A stretch of DNA of 64,000 nt from Rhynochetos jubatus (Eukaryota; Chordata; Aves; Eurypygiformes; Rhynochetidae), in assembly GCA_027574665.1 (NCBI GenBank), contig CM050655.1:13821170-13885169 (forward strand), in the 5' to 3' direction. The notes beneath the pieces were generated by a model. That model saw only the letters and a program-made list of their open reading frames with translations. It made no database searches and had not been told where the DNA came from. Made by a program: the position numbers and the translations under genes. Positions 53,941 through 64,000 of the stretch are shown here, one piece after another. The first letter of the stretch is position 1; every line of letters begins with the position of its first letter.

Positions 53941-56900
53941 CTTTAGACAGGGCAGTCCAGTCCTTCCTACAACTGAAGCTTTGCATTTTTTTCTTTGTCT
54001 CTACTGTTTTAGTTTCTGGAATATATTACAGAAACTATTATTACACCTTAGGTCTGAGAAGAATGTCTTAGAAATTTCTGTACCAAAAGGCTTGGTCAGA
54101 GTAGCCAACTGGAAAAAGAAACGTTCTGCATTTTTAGAGGAAATACTTAAGAAAAATCAATTTTACTCAAGCTTTTTATGTGACTAATTCAAAGGAATGT
54201 TCCCAGTAATTTTCAGACAAGGGAATAATTGAAATAAGAGTGGTGTCTTCTGTACTTCCAGTAACACTGGGATGCGTCAGGGGGTGCTTCGACTCTGAGA
54301 GGCGTGTTTCCATAAGCACAGGTTGTAAGGTGTTGTAAACTTCCCTCATTTCAACTGTATTTGACTTAAAATAAATGCCACAAAGTTGGTTTTATGCTAC
54401 TTTTACATCTACATTTCCACAGCCACCCTCCTCTAGATTGGCAAGATAGAGAGAAAAGTTTTATAGGTTGCTTTGCCATCTCTTGTGAGAGCATACTTCT
54501 CCTCTGCACAGGCACATCTTTGGATGGTGGGTTGATGGCCTCACTGCGAAGGAAAGCTCCCTCTGGTCCCTTCTATTCAGTTCTGTTCCCCTTTCATATA
54601 ATTTAGCATCTGAGCGTTCTCAAGCTGTACACTTGTGGTTTGCTCTCCCAGTCTCTTCCCAGGGTGAGACTTGCGCGTGTAACGTAGTGTTTCTGTTTAG
54701 TAACTGTGTAAGGAAATCATCAAAAAATTAGGTCAGACATAGGTTCCTTGTACTTGGAACGGGAGAAGGTTCCTGGTGAGCTTTAGTTCCTGTGAAGGCA
54801 CGTAACGTCTCATCTCAACTTGTGACCCAGGCTGTTGTGACTCAGCACCCACTTTGTGCTTAGTGCTGTGCTGCTGGATGAGGTTTCTGTTGTGCCAGAA
54901 AGCGGAGTGGTTGGCACAAGTGGCTTTCTCTCAGCGGCTGCACCTCTCCCAGAGGTGTCTGATCGCGGTGCTTGCAGACCTGGGCAAGTTCTGCCTCTGC
55001 TCTGGGCCAGCTGGCCCTGACTACTTCTGATCTGGAAGTCCTGTAACCATGCGCATTGAGGTGTAATACAGAGGTGCTCTGTAGATGTGGGGTTTTCAGA
55101 TGCCACAGCTTCACATCTGTGAATGCTGTACTCTTTTCCATGGAGGACTATGGTTATACCTGTTGTGATGGAGATAAATCTCCTGACCATCAGGAAACGG
55201 CAGAATTACTCGTGGGTGCTGCTTAGTGGTAGTTTAACATCCGCACGGACTCCAGGAGCTTTCTGCTGTCAGACTGAACAGAGGTATTGAATGTTTGAGC
55301 CTCCTACAAAGGGAAACGCTCCCTAGCTACGGGCACTTCAGAGTACTTGTTCACTACTATGTATTTGGCCCAGGTTATCGAGCTGTTCATTATTCATGGG
55401 CTGGTCTTATCTGAACCTGGTTCACATTGTGATTACTCGTGATGATGGATGGTTAGAGCTGGGTGCAGTCTGCAGACTTTGCATTAGAGCCTGTGTTGTT
55501 TTAGCTGGTTCATCTGGTGGTTGTGCACAAAGCTTCAACAGCATCAGCGTGCACACAATCCACAGTGGGGACCAGTGGCAGAGCTGTAATCAGTCACCGC
55601 TCTTGTGGAGGGCAGACTGGGTGATCCTTTCCATGAAGGATGCAAACCACCTCAGTGCAATCCCTTGGACCTTGCCCTTTCTCAGGAGGAAGAACAGTAT
55701 CTTATGAAAGCATCGCTCTTCATAAACATTTCTTATCGTGTCTTTTCTCTCTACCCCATAGTCTTCTCTCTTACAAGACCCTTATACATTTGATGGCTGA
55801 TAAGGGCCAAAAGCAGAAGCTAGTAGAGATAAGAGCAAGGGAAGTGTGAGAAGTGAGAAGACAGCTGTTGCCTGAAGACTGCCAGCTGTTGAAAAATAAT
55901 CAGGAAAGACAGTATACAGCATCACCCTAAGTTTAGTTAAACAAGGACTTAGTCTAACTCCCGTCTGTGTCTGTGCAAAAGACCTACTTCCTTCGGTAGG
56001 AGCTGGAGACAGACATGGATGGTCAGCCTTCAGAGCTAGGCTGTTGTCTTGCTCCAGCAGAATTATTGGAGCACGTACAGAGGGTCTGACCCTGCTGACC
56101 CCACGTTCTGCATCCTGTCATACCTTATCTTTATCTCACCTCCATTCTTGAGATTCTTTCCCAATCAATTCCTCTCCTTATCCAACTGCTACAGTTAAAT
56201 CCCTCATTCCATTCCAGAGTATCTAAGATCAATATTTTGACCTGTTCGGTCTCCTTTCCAAGGTACCCTCCACTGACGCAGGAGAACTACTGCTGAAGAA
56301 TGGCTCTTTGGCACACTGAAACAGACGTAATGGAGAACAGAAAGCACAGCTTTCAAATTTTCAAATACAAACACTCTTGTATTCCCTGTATACAGTTCCC
56401 AGTTCCTTATCTAGCTTTTCCAAACTCAACCTTTCTTCCTATCTTTTTCTATTTTAATCTCAGGTGGTTGTAATTTCATTCATCACTGTCATTGTATTAA
56501 TCACTCTAGAAAACATGTTGTTTATCTGCTTAGCACATCTTGCAAGGTAAGACACAGTGGTTTCATCTCTGGATATTTTCAGCATACCTTGGGTGGTTGT
56601 ATTACAACAGGGAACACAGCCAAAGTGCAGTGAGCCCCAACAGTTAAATCTATAGACTTAGAACTATGGTAAAGCAATGAAGTTCTTGAAACAGTGCATG
56701 GTAGGTTTTAGTAGGGCTCATAAGTCACACTGTCAGACAGCAGTTGAATATTCAGCAGTAAATATCCACTGTCTCCTTGTAAAACTGACGTATTCCATAC
56801 TGCTTCTTAAAAAACCTGATACCTGATTCCTTCTTACTTAAGGCAGTTCTAGGCAGGATGAGTAACTGAATTTGGACACTGTAAGAAGTACCGTACTGGA

Positions 56901-57641
56901 CATCTCCAGAAGACAAAGCTGCTTGGAGTTGATTATTCTTTTAAGTCCTCTCTGTCTTTTCTGTTGGAGTAAATTACATGGACTGTTCAGATAAATGTCC
57001 CACAGAATACAGAGCTAGTGTTCCATCACACATAGCTGAGTCTTTTCTGCTAGTGTAACCTCGTTTCATACATGCAGACCTAGACAACTGTCCTACAGAA
57101 CACAATATAAGACATCAGTCTATTTTCATTTCATTTACGATCAATTTGGGAGAAAGGGAGTTTGGTTTTAGTTGACTTTGAACAGACTGACAGTTTTAAC
57201 ATGTAGCTAGATTACCGGTATTCCACCATTCAGCTTTGTTGCTTTACTACGACTGGTTACTAAAACTTACATGATACTGCTCCTTACAACAAAAATAGCA
57301 ATATTGGTTTTTCATAAATAAAGTACCAGCAAATGTGTTTGCTCAAAGTTTTGTAAAACGTGAAGTCAATGGAAGACAATTCGCTAAGGATCAGTAGATA
57401 TTTAAAGAATAATTTATCATGCACTCAGTCCTCTTCAACATCTAGTCTTACATGCTTTTGCAGTCCTTAGTAAACCAAGAAACAGGGTCTTCAGCACATT
57501 CATAGGAAACTTTTAAAGTTGAAAACCACCTGGTGTTTGCAAACTTCCCAATGTTCATACTAAATACCACTTTTATTCTCCCCGGTGCTCTTCAGAATGC
57601 AGACACTTCACAGGAAACCTTCCCTGTGACTCTGGAATATT

Positions 57642-57945
57642 AAATCACAGAGTCACCAAACGGTTGAGGTTGGCAGGGATCTGGGGAGATCAGCTAGCCC
57701 AACCCCCTGCTCAACACCACTCAGGTGCTGAGTATCTCTAAGGATGGAGACACCACAACCTCTCTGGGCAACCTGTGCCAGCGTCCCTCACAGTAAAACA
57801 GCTTTTCTTATATGGAAAGGGAACTGCTGGGATTTCAGTTTGTGCCCACTGCCTTTTGAATCGCATCTCCTCTGCTACTGGATACCAGTGAGAAGAGTCT
57901 TGGTCTCTCTTCTCTAATTTCTCCCATGCTACATACCAGCTAAAC
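57642..57945 (-). mobile_element. CR1 LINE 3'-end fragment, antisense
   Basis: On the + strand this reads as the reverse complement of a CR1 3' end. AATCACAGAGTCACCAAACG comes first, then GATCAGCTAGCCCAACCCCC and TGCTCAACACCACTCAGG. ATGGAGACACCACAACCTCT follows, then CTGGGCAACCTGTGCCAGCG, and finally ACCAGTGAGAAGAGTCTTGG. These are characteristic consecutive phrases of avian CR1. About 300 bases of the 3' end are kept and the fragment is diverged. It lies antisense to ZCCHC24 in intron 2, opposite in orientation to the CR1 copy at 48,200. Confidence 0.9.
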
Positions 57946-58187
57946 AAGGCAGAATCTGGGCTGCCTTTTGAATTAAGTATTAGTCATACTGAGCAGGTTT
58001 TCAGTGTGTGGGAAGGCAGGATGGCCTTGTGGCACCTTTTGTTGCCACCTGTGATCAAAAGTCTAACAGGGATGATGCTGAAATATCTGATTCATAGGAT
58101 GATAGAAGTCACTTGGACCTAAACTCTGGCTGAACTCAAAACTTACAACTTACACAACACAGTGCATTGTCACGTAGAGAATTAGGG

Positions 58188-58209
58188 TTGCATGCATCGC
58201 AGCATGCAA
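58188..58209. repeat. Short perfect inverted repeat (8-bp arms)
   Basis: TTGCATGC and GCATGCAA flank the loop ATCGCA. The arms contain octamer-like ATGCAA cores. It may be chance. Confidence 0.6.
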
Positions 58210-60509
58210 TATCCAGTTCTGGAAGTAGCTCCTTCAGAGCTACCATGATATAGCTACACCCTACAAGTCCCGTAAGACAGAAAATAAGAGGCGTGGTCAT
58301 GAGAGATTACCAGGTGGAAGACAACTTTTTCTCTCGAACACTCAGTACACTCTGGGAAAAGAATCACCAGTCAATTAATGTATTGATAGAATTTTGCCCA
58401 TCTAAATAGTTGATGTGGAAACTTCTCTTGAAGAAAGCAGTACTGGGGGTGATGAAGCTCTGAATACATTGGATTAAAACATGCGGAAGTAATGATCTAG
58501 ATTGAAATAATGACCCAAATAACAGTTTGACCACCTCAAACTCCACTTTCTCTGTCCCGATTGAATGGGAGAGAGAGGAATGAAAGACAAAACAAAACCA
58601 CAACTGCATTTAAGTCAAAATATCTGCATTGGCTTTAGTATTTTCATCAGCTTACTGGCAGAGAATTTTCTTTACACTACAGATTTTGTATTGCAGTTAG
58701 ACAGTTTGCAATTAGTGCTCCATTTAAAATAGTGTTACAGACCTAGGATTTTCAAAATCTTTTCCTCCTTCTTCTCTGTCCTTGTTGGATTTTACCTCAC
58801 AACCCCTCCTAAATTTTCAGCAGTATCCTGTGTGTTAGTCACTAAGGCTGAAGGCACGCAAGCCTAACGGGGTCAGTGCACAAGGACAAATGAGCGTGAT
58901 TCTGTGCAAGTCTGTAGAGATGCATCTGTTTGTAATACTGGACGATCTGACCTACAAGAACAAATAGGAAAAGCCAGGTAATACTGTTAGTTGAGAATTT
59001 CAGCCACTGTGGCATTCTGGCTTGATTTAACTGTCGTGTTTATCTGGTGGAAAGAACTCAAGTTGCGCAATGGATACATGATTCAGTCAGAAGTGGCGAG
59101 GCAACTCTTGATCATTTGTTGTAGGTTGTACTTTTCTATGCATTTCCACCACACGTTTCTCAGTCTCTACAATACTCCTCATTAGAAAGCTATTGGCTTC
59201 TTTCTCATCCAAGGCTAGAGATACAAGCTTTGAATACCTGCATCTCGGCTGACACTGAGACCGTTGGGTCAGGGGTGTCGGCAGTGCTGTAGCGCTGGCC
59301 TGCAGCAGATGCACGCTCTGTTCCCAGCATTTTACTGCCCACTTAGGTCCTTGGAAGTAGTAAATTTTCTGCTTGTTTCTGCACAGCTGACCTGATTACT
59401 CAGAGAATTGCATTAGAGTCCTTTTCTTCATGACTAGTCTTAATTAAAACCCAAACCAAACCCAACACTGTTGTAGTGCACAAGATCATCAGCGATGAAG
59501 AAAAAGTTAAATTTTTTTTCATAGCATCACACCAGCAACTGAAGTTTCGTTGATTAACATCACTGGTCCAAGGTCATTTTCAGAATCACTCTCATGAAAA
59601 GAAACCTGTACTTATGGAAACTAGTTGTACCCCTCTGATTTTACATTTGGCCCTGCAAAAACATGGACATAGGCAACTGATCCAGTGACTGAGATCAGTG
59701 ATATTTACCACACCCCAAACACACTGTGCTCTGCAGACTTTATTAGTCCTTATTTTACTTTTGTTCCTCTTTTTGACTACAACTCAATGTAATATTATCA
59801 AACTGAAACAAAAGAAAGTTGTTGCTCCAGCATCCACGTGTTAAAAATGATGAATATTTATCTTCAGATTCAGCTCACCCCTAAACTGCTTTTGATGGTG
59901 TGAAAAGCACTTTGTTACACCCAGTTCAACTATGGGCATGATACAGGGAATGATGAGTTTGTGAGATGGAATTACTAGTCTTTCCTATGAGTAAGAGTCA
60001 AAGATGTTCTGTTATTTCCCAAAATATAAAAGCCTTTCTAATTTTGAATGCTTGGCTTTGACCAATATCTATGTAATTGTTTGTATTAGTGTAGTTAAAA
60101 TTCTGCTCATGGTCCCTGCCCCTACAGAAACACTGTATAATTACCAGCAGGTAATATAATGTGTTAAAAATTTAACTATGAAGACTAATAAATAAAAATC
60201 CTAAGAAACCCCTGCAGAAAAGGTTTTAGATGAAAGACACTTAGAAGTTGCACTTGAAAAGTCATGGGATTTTTATGCTTTGATGAAAACAGCAAAACTA
60301 AAAAGCTAACTTAGAGTTGAAACAACATGGTTTTATCAAACTAATAGAACATTTAGAAATAAACTCAAATATTATTTTCTAAACAGTCTTTTAATTAAAA
60401 TAGTTTTTGAGAAAAGTTATTTCACTGGCTTTTATAAACATCCAGTGATGTTTGAATTTGTGATGCGAATCATGTTGCTATTCTGGTACAGAAGTTTCTC
60501 TGAAATATT

Positions 60510-60525
60510 CCCCCCCCCCCCCCCC
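60510..60525. repeat. Poly(C) tract, 16 C
   Basis: Sixteen uninterrupted C residues between CTGAAATATT and ATTTGCTTC, in intron 2. Confidence 0.9.
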
Positions 60526-63032
60526 ATTTGCTTCTTACGCTTTCAATCAAACTTTGTGGGCTTACACTAAGGTCAAGATCTCATTTTTAAGTCCTACAAA
60601 TCAATCCTGAACACCTCTTACAACCATAAGTATATATCACCACTCAAACTAATGGTCTCTAAATACCAAGGAAAGTTGTTCTAATTTCTCTCTCACTATT
60701 AAATCAACTCAACTATAATTTCCCTTTCAACTTTGTATTTTCAAGAGCTGTGACTTAAGCCAGTCAAGACATACAGGAATTAAGGACCAGGAAGGAATAA
60801 AAAGCAGCTGCACTAAAGATCCATATTTTTGGCACATATCATTTTGGTGTGAGAGTTGTATCATGGTGGTGATTCCTTCTAGAGCCATTTATGAGAGTAT
60901 TTCTGTCTTTATCTTATGTTCACCTTTAACACTGTTACACTCTGGAGAAGGCTACCTCCGAAAGAGCTGTGAAATGTGTAGCAAATACACCAGTGTTCTG
61001 CCAGACTTTGAGGGAAAGCAAATAACTTGATGGACAGAGGACTAGAACAAACCTATTACAGGCTACAGGTGCAGGTGAATTTGAACTGCAGTGTGAACAA
61101 ATGCTGCTTTCTTGTCTCCTTTTGGTCTCAGAACATGTACTTCTCATTCAAGTCAACCTCACAACCTTGCTTTAGTCCATGGGAAAAATGTCATCTTGGA
61201 GTTTCCGTTATTTTAACATGACTATTTTACCATGAAGCTGATTGTCATGATCTTTCCTCTTTAGAAGACACTCTGCACCACAATAATCATCAACAGTCAG
61301 GGAGTACCTTCAAAAGAAAAGTTCAGCTTGCACTTGTGGATTATTCCTCTCTGGAGTGCCACTAGAATACCAGTCTCGAGATAGAAGTCCACTTATGAAA
61401 AATTCCAGCCTAGAGATGCTAGTAACTGTCAAAGTACGTTTCCCCCATCCACCTCTCATAGACAGTCATTCACCTTTTGGATATCATATTACTAGATCAT
61501 ATCCTTTCTACGTGTCAACAAAAGAACAGGCATCAATGTACTTCTGCCCAGGAGTCTGGGCGAGTTCCTTCTATCTTTCTGGAAAGCGAGTAGGGTATCT
61601 TAACATTTGATGAAGCACATGATAATCCATTTTTCTGTGCTGCATATTACTTATACACAGTGATCTTAGCAATGCCACGCAGAGGATGCCAGCTGAAGAA
61701 TGAACAAAGAGGTCATTATTACAAAGCAGCAATATTCTCATTTGCTTTGCATCGAAACCTCGACCTCCTGCATTTCACTGCACGGCAACAGCATTTGGCA
61801 GATACATCATGCACAGTTGGGTACAAAAGACATCTTCCCCTTGTATGATTTGTTCCTAACTCAATTCCTCTTGTCCACAAGAAGATGTCATGAAAATAGT
61901 ACCTTTTCCTTAGATCCTTTCCTGAGGCCAAACTGATCAGGGCATGCGTACTCTGTTTGCATGGAGCACTGATTGAAGTGTGACCTCAGGCAAACGTGAG
62001 CACTTGGCTGATCTTGTTCTTCCTGGAAGGAGAAGCCGTGGTAATGCTTCTCAGTGAACAAGAAGATGGAGACAGAAGACACAGCAGGGAAAATCACAAG
62101 TACCTTGCCTGCATGAAGAAAATAATTGTATGTCTCCAGTGAAATGTGGTCTGAAATGTCTAACAGCTTGCCACAAAGAAGGTGGAAATAGGTTTTGTTG
62201 TACTCCCCTGCTAGGAGCTTTTTGAAAAGGTGCCCTGAAAACTTTCACTTTAGTGCTAAAAGGCGTTATCAGCCATCTTTCCAAAGCACCATCTCCCTGC
62301 ATAACTCCTGATGAACAATCCTCTGTGTACAATATGCCTCATGTCTTATTTTGATTTGCTGTTGGTAGAAGTAGAGTCCTAAGTCTTTTAGACTCACCAG
62401 TGAATCGGTGAAGTTTAAAAATAGCCACTCTTCTATCATTGAAAAGATACCTGCATGCCCTGTTCTCAGGCTTTGTCCTCATGAATTCCTCCATAACTCT
62501 GCTAGATGAAAAAAGGAACTGTGCTCTGGAGGCAAGAGTCTCAGTGTTAGTTTCACTAACCACATTAGTGATGTTTTTCTCCTTTCAATCTTTGGTACTC
62601 TGCATAACATAGCAGTTCACAGCATTTGGCAAATCTGGAGCTCAGATCCAACTGTAATCTCTGTTTCATCGGTATTATGCTTATATTGTCACAAAAGACA
62701 AAATAAAAAGGAAGCTCATACCCTGATTACCTGCCTCAAATTACTTATTACATGTTTTGTTACTCAAAGAGCAAGTGTGCTCTTTCCTTAAGGTACATAA
62801 CTCCCAGGAATATATAATTTTCTCTTTAGCACAAATTGCCACAAATCTTACATGATTCTGACCGGTAACACCAGGATCTGTTATGGTTCAAGTAAACACA
62901 AACTTCCATGTATTGTGACATACAGCTTTACCCTCCAAATGCATTGCCTTAGCCCAGCTTGGTTCATGCTTCTACTGACAGGCCAGTGGTTAAAAACTAA
63001 ATGAAGGAAACAGACGACACCCACAGAGAGGT

Positions 63033-63062
63033 TGCGTACGTATGTGTACACACGCACGTGTG
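63033..63062. repeat. 30-bp alternating pyrimidine/purine tract with an E-box
   Basis: From 63,033 to 63,062 every base alternates pyrimidine and purine, mixing TG, CA, CG and TA steps. It is not a simple (TG)n microsatellite. Such tracts can adopt Z-DNA. A perfect CACGTG E-box lies at 63,055 to 63,060. Confidence 0.7.
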
Positions 63063-64000
63063 GCTGGCTGTGAGGGGACAGGTAGTGCTAAGGGAAGGTG
63101 TGCTTGGATAGAGAGCACATTCACTCAGCTTCCCCGAGAAGGAAGTCAGAAGATGACAGCCAGAGAGGGGCTTCCTGCCAGCTGTGCAGAGCTGTGCTGA
63201 GGGATGCAGTCTTCCTTCTCGTTTACTGATGTACCAGGGAACTTCCCCTTGCTGTCACTTGATAGCCAAAAATAAACTCTTGTGAATGCTCATCTTACCA
63301 GAAAATACTAAAACACAACGTTGAAAATCTTAGGGGATGTGAAAAAGCTGTAAAGTTACTGTTTGGGTTTGAAAGGCTCACTAGCATTCAAGCACTTTCT
63401 CTGACCTTTGGTGTATATATGTATGGATGCTATCTGTCCATTTATTCGTGCACAGGCATCCATAACATAAAGGCTCTTGTAATGACTGTGGCTCCATTAT
63501 TCACACCTTGAGCAGGGGGGCCAAGAATGGAACAACACTGTGCCCCACCAGCACTTCTAAAGATGCCCGGTGCACGTGGAGTGTGATATGCCCACTGGTA
63601 TAGTCTCTCAAAATAACTAGCTCAACCAAGATTGGCTTTCAAGACTTGTTGCCTTTCCTTGTGCTGTGGCAACAGCGATGCAGAAAGCCTTGCCTCTAAC
63701 AAACTGTACCATTCACATCCTTAAAGACAGGGGTTTGAAACCGAAAAGCTGTGCATTGCAAAAGCTGTCTGCAAGGTACAGTCTACTGTGTGCATCCAAA
63801 CAGAAGAGGTTTGCAAGATGCCTGACATTTTTTGTGTGTGTTATTTAATCAACCTCAGCCAACTACATCCAGCTAAGTACTTTGACATCATTCCCACGAG
63901 TGCCTGTCTCTTTAATAGCATAATGGCCTTTTGCATGGTATAGTCATGCAGACTGCAAAGGGAGATGAATGCTGTCCCATCCTTCTGAGAGGTCGGTCTG

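Noticed and set aside
54810..55190. A 126-codon minus-strand frame in a locally GC-richer part of intron 2
   Set aside because: Ser/Thr-rich, low-complexity appearance, no domain, and an overlapping second minus-strand frame.
58095..58140. Phrase TTCATAGGATGATAGAAGTC resembling an antisense LINE 3' end
   Set aside because: Only about 20 bases resemble the element and nothing downstream supports it.
59087..59314. Minus-strand frame with a helix-like segment (LALDEKEANSFLMRSIVETE)
   Set aside because: It looked protein-like, but I recognise no family, the N-terminal part looks random, and no splice sites bound the helix-like part.

Overview
The window looks like nuclear DNA from an amniote, most likely a bird. 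Coding exons are short, widely spaced and bounded by GT/AG splice sites. A single CpG island sits on an otherwise AT-rich background. The only recognisable interspersed repeats are CR1-type LINE fragments, with no SINE or L1 copies seen, and repeat density is low. A turtle or crocodilian is possible, but I would expect more repeats. The species cannot be fixed from this sequence.

Layout. Positions 1 to about 21,850 are AT-rich with no exon, RNA gene or transposon I can support, only homopolymer tracts and small local repeats. About 21,855 to 23,410 is a CpG-island promoter with GC boxes. Inside it, 22,773 to 23,012 is the first coding exon of ZCCHC24 on the + strand (80 codons, start to a GT donor). 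Intron 1 runs 16.7 kb to 39,709. It holds a possible CR1 remnant, a cluster of pure C and G homopolymers (29.6 to 31.4 kb), a small CpG-rich patch (32.2 kb) and a 16-bp tandem repeat. The second coding exon is 39,710 to 39,910 (67 codons) and carries the CCHC zinc knuckle. The rest, at least 24 kb to the end of the window, is intron 2. It contains one ancient and two younger CR1 fragments, an 88-nt imperfect hairpin, telomere-like motifs and an alternating purine/pyrimidine tract.

How it works together. The one supportable gene is a 5' partial ZCCHC24. The two exons join in phase 0 to give the first 147 residues, ending just after the zinc knuckle. The family's C-terminal cysteine-rich (3CxxC-type) part is expected from later exons. 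I looked for it to the end of the window and did not find it, so those exons should lie beyond 64,000.

I see no operon, CRISPR array, defence system or other obviously new system. The items most worth a second look are the 88-nt hairpin at 51,924, the inverted CR1 pair in intron 2, and the poly-C/poly-G cluster in intron 1.
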